64,000 nt of DNA from contig NZ_JACMYK010000015.1 in the NCBI RefSeq assembly GCF_020889785.1, forward strand, positions 21,618 through 85,617, in the 5' to 3' direction. The position numbers were made by a program, and so were the translations under genes. The DNA comes from Bradyrhizobium acaciae (lineage in GTDB: Bacteria; Pseudomonadota; Alphaproteobacteria; Rhizobiales; Xanthobacteraceae). This document shows positions 45,444 through 54,797 of this stretch, one piece after another (position 1 is the stretch's first letter; each line of letters begins with the position of its first letter). The notes beneath the pieces are model-generated. The model was not told the DNA's origin. It made no database searches and saw nothing but the letters and a program-made list of their open reading frames with translations.

Positions 45444-46805
45444 CTAGGCGACCATGCGGCGCCCCTCTTCAATCTCCTCCTTGAGATCGTCGCCCGAGGC
45501 CCTCTTCAAGAAGCGGGCTAAGGCAGCTTTTCGTGAATCGCGGTCCAGCGCGTAGGCAGTTTGCTTGAACTCAGCGCCATCAAGGAGCCCTTGAACATAG
45601 CCCGAAATCGTGTCCGCAGCCATGATAAGCGCAGTGTCAAGCGTATGGATGTATTTGCTCGTCACCGAGCCTTTGGCATGGCCTACCAGCGCCGCGATGG
45701 TTACTTCAGTAAAACCGAGATCGTTGGCGATGCTCGCGAAACTGTGGCGCAGGACGTGGGGGGTAATATCGGATAGCGGGGAGTCCTCGAAGAGATGCTT
45801 CCAATGGTTCGGAAAGCTACCGAATGGGTTGTCCTCGCCCTGCCCCGGGAAGACGTATGTGCCAACATTGTCCGTGCGCCGTCGCTCGATATGTTCGACG
45901 ACAGGCAGGCCAACGGGACGAATGGATTCTCCCTCCTTGCTATCCTCCAACCGCAAGCAACTCGACTCGGTATCCGCCTCGGTCCATTTCAGGCCGATCA
46001 TCTCGCTGCGCCGGCAGCCGGTCAGGGCAAGCTGGCGAACGATGTCCACGATCGTGGCGTATTTCTCCTGCTTAGCAGCGTCGCGGAGCATCTGACCGAG
46101 TATTCGGTACTCCGCCTCCGACAGCCGACGCTTTCGCACGTTGTCCTTTGGCTTGCGGATGCCATGGGCCGGGTTACGCTCGATGATGCCCGCTTCGACC
46201 GCATAGGTGAGGATACCGCCGACAAGGCCAACGGTGCGGGTGGCCGTTCCAGCGCCGCCGCGAACGATAGCCTTTCCGCGCAGCTTCTTGGTCTTCACCG
46301 AAACCCGGGTCTTTCCAGCCATGATATCCTTGAGGACCTTGTTGATGTCGGTCTTGCTAAGGTCCTTAACCCGCCGGGTCCCTATGAGCGGAACGATGTG
46401 ACGCTCGATACGGCCGGTGTCGGTGACGATCGTTGAGGCCTTCTTCGGTCGTCCTCCTTTTCCCAGGATAAGCCCGGCCTGGAGATCAGCGAAATATCGG
46501 GCACACAGCTCTTTCACAGTGATCGCTTTGTGATCGAGTTGGCGATCTTCCACGGGATCGTCACCCCCAGCGACCCGACCGAGTTGCACCTTTGCCTCTC
46601 GGCGTGCCGTCTCGGGTGCCCAAGCTCCGTGAAGCCCAATCGTGTAGCGACGTGAGCGACCACCTATTCGATACTGAATGACGTAGCTGCGCTTGCCGGA
46701 ATTAAAGACCCGGAGACCGAAGCCTGGCAGTTCGTCGTCCCAGATCAGGTAGTCCTTCTCTTGGGCTTCTGCCGCCTCGACGACCCTCTTCGTGATCTTG
46801 ACCAT
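45444..46805 (-). CDS. Tyrosine recombinase/integrase of the island (453 aa)
   Basis: Site-specific integrase, P4/phage type with an N-terminal arm-binding domain (DYLIWDDELPGFGLRVFNSGKRSYVIQYRIGGRSRRYTIGLHGAWAPETARREA), a core-binding domain and a catalytic domain. Active-site residues are visible: Arg in LTGCRRSEMIGLKW, His-x-x-Arg in HVLRHSFAS, His in LVGHAKGSVTSKYIH and its Tyr. The start at 46805 gives MVKITKRVVEAAEAQEK. It lies just inside the right attachment repeat and reads away from it, as usual for island integrases. It looks intact. Confidence 0.95.
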   Translation of the reverse strand: MVKITKRVVEAAEAQEKDYLIWDDELPGFGLRVFNSGKRSYVIQYRIGGRSRRYTIGLHGAWAPETARREAKVQLGRVAGGDDPVEDRQLDHKAITVKELCARYFADLQAGLILGKGGRPKKASTIVTDTGRIERHIVPLIGTRRVKDLSKTDINKVLKDIMAGKTRVSVKTKKLRGKAIVRGGAGTATRTVGLVGGILTYAVEAGIIERNPAHGIRKPKDNVRKRRLSEAEYRILGQMLRDAAKQEKYATIVDIVRQLALTGCRRSEMIGLKWTEADTESSCLRLEDSKEGESIRPVGLPVVEHIERRRTDNVGTYVFPGQGEDNPFGSFPNHWKHLFEDSPLSDITPHVLRHSFASIANDLGFTEVTIAALVGHAKGSVTSKYIHTLDTALIMAADTISGYVQGLLDGAEFKQTAYALDRDSRKAALARFLKRASGDDLKEEIEEGRRMVA

Positions 46806-47170
46806 GACATTCCTTCGTTCCGAGCTTGATCTCTCGCGTAAGCAGGACGTAAGCAGGCGGGAGATAATCAGTGCGGGTTTTCGGATAGGAACGTCGCTGT
46901 TGATGTTGGAAATATCCAGCTGCTTCAGGCCGATAGCGTACAACAGCGTGCCCTATCGCATTTTTCGGACGGGCACGTTATCTTGCTCCGAAGGCAAAGG
47001 TCACACGTTCGAATCGTGTCGGGTGCGCCAATTTTCTTTATCTTACAACGCGATATGCCCATCCCGATAAAAACTCCAGAGCTGGCTCGATTGAGCGAGT
47101 AAGCAATCTGGAGGAAAATCGTCGCCGAGTGCAGATTGCTCGGCAACTGAGCATGTCGGTCGAAAGCTCG
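46806..47170. other. Right island border region
   Basis: Contains the integrase upstream region and the right attachment repeat (46986-47030). Beyond the repeat I see no gene until 47171. Confidence 0.6.
46986..47030 (+). repeat. Right attachment repeat: 3' part of tRNA-Arg
   Basis: 45 bp, 44/45 identical to 10775-10819, from the anticodon loop CTCCGAA to the CCA end. No 5' tRNA half precedes it (the upstream sequence is integrase leader). Same orientation as the left copy, as expected for direct attachment repeats. Distance between copies is 36,211 bp. Confidence 0.85.
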
Positions 47171-47413
47171 TCAGCCTAAGCGCGGCAATCGTTTCTTTGG
47201 GCGGTCGGATTGGCCGCCGCGCCCGATTGCCTCGCTAACATCGTTGCCCTCGGACCTCAGCCTCGTGATCATCGGTGCAATTTTGCGCATACGCGCGTCG
47301 GCGGGCACCGATGCCAAAGCTTCGATCGCTCCTGGGATCTTGCGCAGGGCCTGCAGTTCAGCCCTCGGACGGGAGTCGCTCCCGGGCGGAAGAAGCTTCG
47401 CCATGGCGTCCAT
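47171..47413 (-). CDS. Small basic uncharacterised protein (80 aa)
   Basis: Basic protein (MDAMAKLLPPGSDSRPRAELQALRKIPGAIEALASVPADARMRKIAPMITRLRSEGNDVSEAIGRGGQSDRPKKRLPRLG) with GGAG 7 bases before the ATG at 47413. Family not known. It overlaps the end of the upstream cupin-like gene by 56 bases in another frame; either could be affected by a frameshift. Moderate doubt. Confidence 0.45.
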   Translation of the reverse strand: MDAMAKLLPPGSDSRPRAELQALRKIPGAIEALASVPADARMRKIAPMITRLRSEGNDVSEAIGRGGQSDRPKKRLPRLG

Positions 47414-47813
47414 AGCCAAGCTCCAAAGGCGCATTGGCGCTGTCTAGAAATTCAACGGTAGTGAACCACAGGTCCGCATCGCCAACGTTTTCTAGATCGT
47501 GGATCTTGTATTCGCCCTTCCCATAGACGAAGTGACGGGTCTCGCCAGCCGAATAGACGGCTTCGACGATCGTCCCATCCTCCGCGTGTGATCGCGCCCG
47601 GCCTGGCGTGACCGCGGTCCAAAAGTAGTCCAACACGTGACGATGGAATCCAATGCGTTCGCGCGGTGCAAGCCGGATTTCCCAGACGCGCACACGTTCC
47701 GTTTCGGATAAGAGCCGCGTGCCGACCCGACCATTGAATTGATTGGCATCGAACTCTTTGCGAATAAATTCGGGCCATGCAGCCCTACCCTTTTCCGTCA
47801 GACCAGCGCTCAT
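47358..47813 (-). CDS. Cupin-like protein (151 aa)
   Basis: Small beta-rich protein resembling a cupin (VRVWEIRLAPRERIGFHRHVLDYFWTAVTPGRARSHAEDGTIVEAVYSAGETRHFVYGKGEYKIHDLENVGDADLWFTTVEFLDSANAPLEL). The HRH in ERIGFHRHVLDYF may bind metal. GGAGG lies 7 bases before the ATG. It follows the symporter gene by 36 bases, so it is in the catabolic operon. The last 20 residues diverge in style, so a late frameshift is possible. Confidence 0.75.
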   Translation of the reverse strand: MSAGLTEKGRAAWPEFIRKEFDANQFNGRVGTRLLSETERVRVWEIRLAPRERIGFHRHVLDYFWTAVTPGRARSHAEDGTIVEAVYSAGETRHFVYGKGEYKIHDLENVGDADLWFTTVEFLDSANAPLELGYGRHGEASSARERLPSEG

Positions 47814-47849
47814 TGTAGTGCCTCCTTGAGATGAGCTATCCAGGTTGCA

Positions 47850-49508
47850 TTATTCGACACCCAGCCCAGTCTGGGCGCGAACGTGCTGCGCGCCGAACGA
47901 GGCGCGGACCGACGCAGCCGCCGCACTGCGGTCCAGCACTGAAATCGCCCACGACACCGCGAAGGCCAGCGGGACCGAGACCAAGGCTGGGTTGTCGTAA
48001 GGGAACGGTGCAGGCCCGAGCTTGAGCGTGGCAGTCCATACTCCCGGGCTGAGCGCGACCAATCCCACCGAAGCCAGCAGGCCCGCAAGCGATCCGCTCA
48101 CTGCACCTCGCGTTGTGAGATCAGGCCAGACGATCGACAGAAGTATGACCGGGAAGTTCGCGCTCGCGGCGATCGCGAAGACCAGCCCGACCATGAATGC
48201 GATATTCTGGTTCTCGAACACGACGCCCAAGCCCATCGAAAGAAGGCTGATTGCGACTGCCGCGACCTTGGACACCAGCACTTCCTCTTGCTCGCTCGCG
48301 CGCCCCTTGCGGACCACGCGGGCATAGAGGTCGTGGCTCGCCGCCGAGGCGCCCGCGAGCGTCAGCCCCGACACGACGGCGAGGATGGTGGCGAACGCGA
48401 CTGCGGAGATGAACCCGAGCAATAGCGACCCGCCAACGGCGTCCGCCAGATGCAGGGCCACCATGTTGATGCCCCCAATCAGGCCACCCGAGGCTTCCCG
48501 AAACTGCGGGTTCGCCGAAACGATCGCGATGGCGCCGAAGCCGAGTACGAACAGCAGGCTGTAGAAGATGGAGATGAACCCCGTCGCGACCAGCACCGAC
48601 GTGCGAGCCTGACGGGCATCGCTCACGGTGAAGAAGCGCATGAGGATGTGCGGCAGCCCGGCCGTGCCGAATATCAAGGCCAGTCCGAGTGAGATCGCCG
48701 ATACCGGATCCTTGACCAAGCCGCCGGGTGCCATGATGGCGTCGGCCTTCGGGTGCAATGTTATCGCCTCCCGGAAGAGCGCCTCCAGACTGAAGCCGAA
48801 GTGCCGGAGAATCAGGATCGACATCAGCACTGAGCCAGACATCAACAGCACGGCCTTGATGATCTGCACCCAGGTCGTCGCCAGCATGCCTCCGAACGTC
48901 ACATAGACCATCATAAGCCCGCCCACGATGCCGACCGCGTAGATATAAGGTAGCCCGAACAACAGCTGAATCAGCTTGCCGGCGCCCACCAGTTGGGCGA
49001 TCAGATAGAAGACCACAATCACGAGGGTGTTCACACTCGCGACGGCCCTCACCGGCACCTCTGACAGCCGATACGCCGCGACGTCGGCGAATGTGTAACG
49101 GCCGAGATTGCGCAACGGCTCGGCAATCAGGAACAGGATCATCGGAAAGCCGACGAGAAAGCCGATGGCGTAGATCATGCCGTCGTAGCCCGAGGTATAG
49201 ACGAGCGCCGTGACGCCCAGGAAGGTCGCTGCCGAGGTGTAATCGCCGGCGATAGCGAGCCCGTTCTGGACGCCTGTGAGGCCGGCACCGGCGGCATAGA
49301 AGTCCTTTGCCGTGCTCGTGCCTCGTCTTGCCGCCCACCATGTGATCGCGAGACTAACTGCGACAAAGCCAAGGAACATGGCTATCGCCGTCGCGTTCAG
49401 GGATTGCCGCTTGCCGGTCGCGGAAGTCAGCGCGTCGGCCGCCGCAGGACTGGAAAGAAGGGCGAAGGCGGTTCCGAACAGGACCCCGTAAGCCGAGCGC
49501 GAGATCAT
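47850..49508 (-). CDS. Sodium:solute symporter, ActP/acetate permease type (552 aa)
   Basis: Membrane transporter with a signal-like N-terminus and about 13 helices. Family motifs include [81 protein letters not shown] and [25 protein letters not shown]. It imports acetate or another small carboxylate with sodium. It overlaps the DUF485 gene by 4 bases, the normal yjcH-actP arrangement. Placed between a flavin monooxygenase and a cupin, it may take up a carboxylated aromatic or pyridine compound rather than acetate; this is inference. Confidence 0.92.
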   Translation of the reverse strand: MISRSAYGVLFGTAFALLSSPAAADALTSATGKRQSLNATAIAMFLGFVAVSLAITWWAARRGTSTAKDFYAAGAGLTGVQNGLAIAGDYTSAATFLGVTALVYTSGYDGMIYAIGFLVGFPMILFLIAEPLRNLGRYTFADVAAYRLSEVPVRAVASVNTLVIVVFYLIAQLVGAGKLIQLLFGLPYIYAVGIVGGLMMVYVTFGGMLATTWVQIIKAVLLMSGSVLMSILILRHFGFSLEALFREAITLHPKADAIMAPGGLVKDPVSAISLGLALIFGTAGLPHILMRFFTVSDARQARTSVLVATGFISIFYSLLFVLGFGAIAIVSANPQFREASGGLIGGINMVALHLADAVGGSLLLGFISAVAFATILAVVSGLTLAGASAASHDLYARVVRKGRASEQEEVLVSKVAAVAISLLSMGLGVVFENQNIAFMVGLVFAIAASANFPVILLSIVWPDLTTRGAVSGSLAGLLASVGLVALSPGVWTATLKLGPAPFPYDNPALVSVPLAFAVSWAISVLDRSAAAASVRASFGAQHVRAQTGLGVE

Positions 49509-49804
49509 TGGAGGTCCTCCAGAAGGAGCTGACCGAGTTGATCGAATCGGGAATTGGCGCGCCGGACGTAGGCGGCCGTCAGAACGAAGCCGAGCGCGAT
49601 CAGACCAACGCCGATCAACACGCCCCAGCTGATCACGGTGCCATCCCACAGGGGATGCCCGAGCAACCGGGGCCGGAACGCGATGGTCAGGATGTAAGCG
49701 AAGTAGGCTGCAGCCATGACGATCGACATACCCACGCCAAGGCGCGCGCGTTCACGCACAAGCTGTCTGAACGCGGGATGGTCCTGGATGGTTTTCAGGT
49801 CCAT
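49505..49804 (-). CDS. DUF485 inner-membrane protein (99 aa)
   Basis: Two-span membrane protein of the YjcH/DUF485 family ([49 protein letters not shown]... [33 protein letters not shown]), usually paired with acetate-type symporters. Its stop overlaps the symporter ATG (ATGA). It starts 28 bases after the monooxygenase gene. Confidence 0.92.
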   Translation of the reverse strand: MDLKTIQDHPAFRQLVRERARLGVGMSIVMAAAYFAYILTIAFRPRLLGHPLWDGTVISWGVLIGVGLIALGFVLTAAYVRRANSRFDQLGQLLLEDLQ

Positions 49805-49832
49805 TGGTCTTTCTCCTCCCTTTTGAGTTCGG

Positions 49833-51083
49833 TTAAGCGGCGATGCCCGTCGCCACCGCGGTCTCCGCCATCACCGCCTCGGGGCTGCGATGCCGCTCCG
49901 CCATCGCCCGCTCTTCGGCAGTGGCGATTTGCGCTTGCATGTATGCGCCGAGATGGCGGGCACGACGGACGACCGCAGCGCCGAAGGAAAGCCGGATCGA
50001 CTCGAATGTTGCGAGCGCTGCGGATAGATCGGCCGGATGCGCTCGCAATGCGTCGACCAGAGCAGCCGCGTCGGCCGCGGCCTTCGTCACTCCCATTCCG
50101 ACATGAGGCCTGGCGACGAACGCAGCGTCGCCCAGGATCACCGTTCGGGATCCGAGCGCCATACGTGGTGTCTCGAGATCCAGAATGGCCTGTATGAACG
50201 GCTGCGGCGTGAGGCGAACGACCTCAGCAAATTGCGGTGCAAGCAATCTCTCCGCGTCCCGCCGCATTGAGGCAATCACGTCGGATCGAATCTTCGTCGG
50301 CGGAATCGACAATTCGTGCCGGACGCCATCGATGTCGGTCAGCAGATCTGCCAATCCATGATCGGCATTGGCTGGGCGGTACCAGACAAAATTGAAGCGG
50401 CGCTCTCCGACATCCATCTCTTCTTTGGTCCCGGCGACGGGGTAGCCGAGCATCTGCTCCCCGGGAGGAAGGCTGAAGGCGAACCAGTCGCACAATTCTG
50501 CGCGGGTCCGAGGTGACAGGTCGCGCTCATTGACGAGGCCCCGCCAGGCGACATATCCGGCGTACGCAGGACGGACATCGGCCGCAAGCTGTGCCCTGAC
50601 GCATGAGAATATGCCGTCGGCGCCGATCAGCAGGTCTGCCGAAGCCTCGGAGCCATCGGAGAAGCGCGCCACCACGCGATCGCCAAGCTCCGTGACTTCG
50701 ACCAGGCTCTTGCCGTGATGATAGTCTTCTGTGGGGAGTGCTGCTCTTAAAAGTCCGTAGAGGTGTCCCCATGAAGTAAGGACTTGCCGCAGCCCGAGTT
50801 CGCCCACGATACGGCCGCTCCGGTCCAGCACACGCCGTCCCGGAACGACGACTCCGACGGCGGCGGCTGCAGTATCGATGCCGGCCCTGCCCAGTACCTC
50901 GAACAACTCGTGATGGGTGACGATGCCGGCGCCACGACCTGCCAGTTCGGAGCCGATACGTTCGTATACATCGACGTTCCAGCCTTCCCGGCGCAGCAGC
51001 AATGCAGCGAACAGTCCGGCCATGGACCCACCGATCACGAGTACTTTCGGCTGCACCTGGCGCTTCCAGCGATGGTTCCTCAT
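49833..51083 (-). CDS. FAD-dependent aromatic-ring monooxygenase (416 aa)
   Basis: Group A flavoprotein hydroxylase. The N-terminal FAD fold reads VLVIGGSMAGLFAALLLRREGWNVDVYERIG, the second nucleotide contact is DLLIGADGIFSCVRAQL, and the third is SRTVILGDAAFVARPHVGMGVTKAAADAAALVDAL (GD motif). It resembles 2,6-dihydroxypyridine 3-hydroxylase-type enzymes, acting on phenolic or hydroxypyridine rings with NAD(P)H and oxygen. First gene of the operon with DUF485, symporter and cupin. It is divergent from a TetR gene with two palindromic sites between them. Confidence 0.85.
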   Translation of the reverse strand: MRNHRWKRQVQPKVLVIGGSMAGLFAALLLRREGWNVDVYERIGSELAGRGAGIVTHHELFEVLGRAGIDTAAAAVGVVVPGRRVLDRSGRIVGELGLRQVLTSWGHLYGLLRAALPTEDYHHGKSLVEVTELGDRVVARFSDGSEASADLLIGADGIFSCVRAQLAADVRPAYAGYVAWRGLVNERDLSPRTRAELCDWFAFSLPPGEQMLGYPVAGTKEEMDVGERRFNFVWYRPANADHGLADLLTDIDGVRHELSIPPTKIRSDVIASMRRDAERLLAPQFAEVVRLTPQPFIQAILDLETPRMALGSRTVILGDAAFVARPHVGMGVTKAAADAAALVDALRAHPADLSAALATFESIRLSFGAAVVRRARHLGAYMQAQIATAEERAMAERHRSPEAVMAETAVATGIAA

Positions 51084-51113
51084 GGGCTGCCTCCCTTCTA
51101 CAAACAGGCTTAT

Positions 51114-51128
51114 TTATCAATTGATCAA
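51114..51128. promoter_or_regulatory. Palindromic operator 1 (TTATC-N4-GAT)
   Basis: TTATCAATTGATCAA, an imperfect TTATC-N4-GATAA palindrome, about 30 bases upstream of the monooxygenase start. Probably a TetR binding site. Confidence 0.6.
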
Positions 51129-51162
51129 TTATTGGATCGTCTTTGACCCAAGTCAACGATTA

Positions 51163-51178
51163 TTTATCATCTGATAAA
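51163..51178. promoter_or_regulatory. Palindromic operator 2 (TTTATCA-TC-TGATAAA)
   Basis: Perfect 7-bp inverted repeat TTTATCA, TC, TGATAAA, about 85 bases before the TetR start and between the divergent genes. Same core as operators 1 and 3. Confidence 0.75.
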
Positions 51179-51263
51179 CAAAACGTGATGGTGCCGCGGC
51201 CGATCGGCTGCGGTGGCAAATCGGTGTAGAAGTGCCAAAAGCATTCAAACTGGCGAATCAGGT

Positions 51264-51935
51264 GTGAAGCAGCCCAGCAGAGCGCGTCTCCGAACGCCGA
51301 TCCGAGAGCAGCAGAGGCTGGACCCGTCCGAGCGGGAAGCCATCATCGCGCGGGAAGCCGTCTCGTTCTTCGCCGAGTACGGGTTCGAGGGGCAGACCCG
51401 CGAACTCGCAAAGCGGCTGCGCATTACCCAGCCCCTGCTCTATCGCTACTTCCCGAGCAAGGAAGCTCTCATCGAGCGGGTCTATCAGGACGTTTTCGTC
51501 GAACGCTGGAAACCATCTTGGGAGAAAGTCATCACTGATCGCTCGGTCCCTCTGAAGGCGCGGCTGGTCCATTTCTATCGCGAATACGCCGAGGCCATCC
51601 TCACCTACGAGTGGATCCGCCTGTTCATGTTCGCCGGCCTGAAGGATCTCGGATTGAATGCCCGCTATCTCAAAATGCTGCGCGAGCGCGCGTTCGAAAA
51701 GGTGATCGAGGAAATCAGGGTCGAGTATGGACGCCCATCGACTGACGAACTCCCAGTCACCGTTCTCGAAATCGAGATGGTGTGGGGACTGCACGCGGCG
51801 ATCTTCTACCTCGGAGTGCGTCAATTCATCTACTCGATGCCCCTCGAAACGGACGTCAATTCAATCATCGACGCAAAAATAGCGACGTTCCTGAATGGCA
51901 TTCGCCCCGTTCTACCGGCCAAAGCACTGGTCTAG
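51264..51935 (+). CDS. TetR/AcrR family transcriptional regulator (223 aa)
   Basis: DNA-binding repressor with an N-terminal helix-turn-helix (REAIIAREAVSFFAEYGFEGQTRELAKRLRITQPLLYRYFPSKEALIERVYQDVF) and a ligand-binding helical domain. I use the GTG at 51264 (MKQPSRARLRTPIREQQR); GTG at 51213 in the same frame is an alternative. It is divergent from the monooxygenase operon. The TTATC-N4-GATAA palindromes in the intergenic region and before the MFS gene are likely its operators. The ligand is probably the catabolic substrate. Confidence 0.9.
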   Translation: MKQPSRARLRTPIREQQRLDPSEREAIIAREAVSFFAEYGFEGQTRELAKRLRITQPLLYRYFPSKEALIERVYQDVFVERWKPSWEKVITDRSVPLKARLVHFYREYAEAILTYEWIRLFMFAGLKDLGLNARYLKMLRERAFEKVIEEIRVEYGRPSTDELPVTVLEIEMVWGLHAAIFYLGVRQFIYSMPLETDVNSIIDAKIATFLNGIRPVLPAKALV

Positions 51936-52043
51936 GTCCGGGAGGCACGTCTGCAGCCTTGTTAAAAGTGAATTGGAAGCCGTGGATGTATTGGTGCGCC
52001 GTACTTCTACCACGCCTTCAAACCTCCAAATCACTACTTCCGG

Positions 52044-54272
52044 TCAGGCCGCAATGGCGCGCTTGATCCGGGCGGCAGTGAATGGAAGTTCATGCATTCG
52101 AGCGCCAGTTGCATCCCTGATCGCGTTGGCAATCGCGGCCGCGGCCGGCCCTTGCGCCGCCTCGGCGACACCATAAAAGGCATCGCCGGGCCGATCTATC
52201 AGGTGGACTTCGACCGACTCCGGGACGCTGTCGAACCGCATGATCGGATAGGCTGACCAATCTACCGAGGTGACGCGGGTGCGATCGAACGTCACCCGTT
52301 CGAAAAGCGTCCAGCTTATCGACTGCAAAATGCCGCCTTCGATTTGGTTGCGGACGCCATCCGGGTTCACGACCTGCCCGGTGTCCACCGCCGCCACGAC
52401 GCGACGGACGCGAACGATGCCGCTTTGGCGCGGAAGGTCTATCTCGACGGCCACCGCACACCAAGCCTCGAGGTTCTTGTAACGCGCAAAGCCAAACCCG
52501 AATCCGGTGCTCTCGGAACGCTTGACCCGCGTAGTCCAACCGAAGCGCGATGCGGCCGTTTCGATGATTTCACACGCTCGAGGATCTTCGGTGTGCCGAA
52601 GTCGAAACGTCACGGGGTCTTGCGCCGAGCGCGCTGCCAATTCGTCGAGGACGCTCTCGATCGAGAGGACGTTGAGATAACCGCCCAGGGAGCGCATGGA
52701 CGAGCCGCGCAAGGGCATGTCGGGCAGGAAGTGGCTGACTACCTTGCAGTTCGCGATCGCGTAGAGCGGAATCGCGTTCCGGTCGCCGCCGCCTTCCGGC
52801 TGCGCAAGCGCGACGGGTGGCGCGGGCGGAAAGGGGGCCGACTTCAGTCGGGCGGCAATCAGCGTCCCCGGCGGGCCGGGCCGCATCATGTGCGACTGGC
52901 TCCAAACTTCGTGGTGCCAATCGGCGATCGCGCCGTCGGCGCCGACTGTCGCCTTCAGCTTGACCACCATGCCCGGTCCGAACGGATCCCATGCGTGCTC
53001 CTGTTCGCGCATCAGTTGGACCCTGACCGGCCGCCCGGGCACCGCGACGGCGAGTATCGCCGCGTCGGCCGCAACGTCATCGGCACCGTTGTGGCCGTAG
53101 CATCCGGCGCCTTCCGCATGGACGCAGCGCACGTTCTCGGCGGGCATCCGCAGCATGCCGGCGATCGCATCCCGAAGGAAGAACACACCTTGGGTATGGG
53201 TCCAAAGCGTGAGCTTTCCTTCCTCGAGTTGCGCAAGCGCGCACGACGGTCCGATCGATCCATGCGTGAGATAGGGCCTGCTGAAGGTGCCTTCGACCAG
53301 GATCCCCGGCGCGCCGGGATTTCCGGTGCCGTGAATCGTCGTGTCGCGCGATGGCAGATTCATCAGTGCGGCCGGCAGATCCGCCTCGTCCGGCAGTGCC
53401 TCGCGCTCGATCCAATTCGTCGTGGCCGCAAGAGTTCGCATTCCCTGCACTGCGGCCCACTCGCGTTCCGCGATTACGCCGAGGAAATTGCCGTCCTGCA
53501 CGACCTTGACGATCCCGGCCATCCGCTCGACCCGCGCGACGTCGCAGTCCCGCAACGTAGCGCCATAACTCGGCGGGCGAACGACACGACCGTGCAGCAT
53601 CCCTTCGGGGCGCAGATCGTGGACGTACGCCGCTCCACCCGTCACCTTGGCCGGAATATCGACCCTTGGAACGGGCCGACTCATCACGGTGAAGTCTGCC
53701 GGCAAGGTCAGGCGCGAAGTCTGACCGGCGTCGACCGACAGCAATTGATCGCGAACCAATTCACCATAGCCGAGCCGCTTGCCATCGGCCCCGAACACCT
53801 CGCCGTCGCGCACCTGTAGCGAGGTGGAAGGCACGGCGAGTCTGCGAGCCGCTTCGTCCCGGAGTAGTTCGCGCGCTTGCGCCGCCGCATTCCGAATCGC
53901 GGTGCCGGAGTCCTGCATCGAGTGGCTGGCGGCCGTGTAGCCTTCATTGGGCGTCCGCGCCGTGTCGGCCGTGACCAACGATAGCCGCTCTAGCGGCAAC
54001 TTCAGCTCCTCCGCCGCGACCTGAAGAAGCGCTGTTTTAAGGCCCTGCCCAAGCTCGGCCTTTCCGGTGAGGATCGTTGCGGCACCGGACGCGTCGATGC
54101 GGATCCACGCGTCGATCCTCGGAGTGTCGTCGAGACTTCCTGGCAGGCCGTGCTTCGAGGGACTTCCGCCCGTGCCGGTTTCGGTCTGTGCGTGCGTCCC
54201 GGAGAGCCGGAAGGCGACGATGAGCGCGCCGGCGCCGGCCAGAACGCTGCGTCGAGAGACAGCCTGCATCAT
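52044..54272 (-). CDS. Molybdenum hydroxylase large subunit, IorB-like (742 aa)
   Basis: Catalytic molybdopterin subunit of the xanthine oxidase family, isoquinoline 1-oxidoreductase beta type. The N-terminus holds a twin-arginine signal (SRRSVLAGAGALIVAF), so it is exported folded to the periplasm. Molybdenum-domain motifs include ASHSMQDSGTAIRNAAAQARELL, RPYLTHGSIGPSCALAQ, LPDMPLRGSSMRSLGGYLNVLSIESVLDELAARSAQDPVTFRLRH and GVAEAAQGPAAAAIANAI. It hydroxylates an N-heterocycle or aldehyde with water as the oxygen source. It overlaps the Fe-S subunit gene by 4 bases and takes electrons through it to the triheme cytochrome. Confidence 0.93.
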   Translation of the reverse strand: MMQAVSRRSVLAGAGALIVAFRLSGTHAQTETGTGGSPSKHGLPGSLDDTPRIDAWIRIDASGAATILTGKAELGQGLKTALLQVAAEELKLPLERLSLVTADTARTPNEGYTAASHSMQDSGTAIRNAAAQARELLRDEAARRLAVPSTSLQVRDGEVFGADGKRLGYGELVRDQLLSVDAGQTSRLTLPADFTVMSRPVPRVDIPAKVTGGAAYVHDLRPEGMLHGRVVRPPSYGATLRDCDVARVERMAGIVKVVQDGNFLGVIAEREWAAVQGMRTLAATTNWIEREALPDEADLPAALMNLPSRDTTIHGTGNPGAPGILVEGTFSRPYLTHGSIGPSCALAQLEEGKLTLWTHTQGVFFLRDAIAGMLRMPAENVRCVHAEGAGCYGHNGADDVAADAAILAVAVPGRPVRVQLMREQEHAWDPFGPGMVVKLKATVGADGAIADWHHEVWSQSHMMRPGPPGTLIAARLKSAPFPPAPPVALAQPEGGGDRNAIPLYAIANCKVVSHFLPDMPLRGSSMRSLGGYLNVLSIESVLDELAARSAQDPVTFRLRHTEDPRACEIIETAASRFGWTTRVKRSESTGFGFGFARYKNLEAWCAVAVEIDLPRQSGIVRVRRVVAAVDTGQVVNPDGVRNQIEGGILQSISWTLFERVTFDRTRVTSVDWSAYPIMRFDSVPESVEVHLIDRPGDAFYGVAEAAQGPAAAAIANAIRDATGARMHELPFTAARIKRAIAA

Positions 54273-54757
54273 CGACCTGTCCTCGCCTCGACTGTCTTTG
54301 GCCGCATCTCATCTGCGGCGCGCCGGATCGCGCGCAGGATACGCATGTGCGTTCCGCATCGGCAGAGATGAGGCTGCAATTCCGCTCTGATCGACTCGTC
54401 GGTCGCTTGCGGATCGCGATTGAGCAGTGCCTGGGCGCGCATCATCATGCCGGGAATGCAGTATCCGCATTGTGCGGCCTGTTCGGCGATGAAGGCGCGC
54501 TGCATCGGGCCAGGAGCGTCCCGGCTCCCGATTCCTTCCAGCGTGGTGACCGTCCGTCCCTCCAATACCATCACCGGCGTCACGCAGGAGAACACAGCCT
54601 TGCCATCCACAATGACCGTGCAGGCTCCGCATTGGCCGAGCCCGCACCCGAATTTCGCCGCGCACAGACCAAGTTCGTCCCTGAGGACGTAAAGCAGCGG
54701 CGTGTCAGGGCTCGCCGCGATGGATCGGCTCTCGCCGTTGACGATCAGGGTTGTCAT
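54269..54757 (-). CDS. 2Fe-2S subunit of the molybdenum hydroxylase, IorA-like (162 aa)
   Basis: Small iron-sulfur subunit with both [2Fe-2S] sites: plant-ferredoxin-like CGLGQCGAC (after KFG) and the second cluster from CGYC...CRCGTH. Start at 54757 (MTTLIVNGESRSIAAS). It has no signal peptide, as expected if carried out by the Tat signal of the large subunit. Overlaps the large-subunit ATG. Confidence 0.95.
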   Translation of the reverse strand: MTTLIVNGESRSIAASPDTPLLYVLRDELGLCAAKFGCGLGQCGACTVIVDGKAVFSCVTPVMVLEGRTVTTLEGIGSRDAPGPMQRAFIAEQAAQCGYCIPGMMMRAQALLNRDPQATDESIRAELQPHLCRCGTHMRILRAIRRAADEMRPKTVEARTGR

Positions 54758-54797
54758 GCTGCTTCGCCGAGCCTCCTGTATCCTTGTTCGGTCCAAC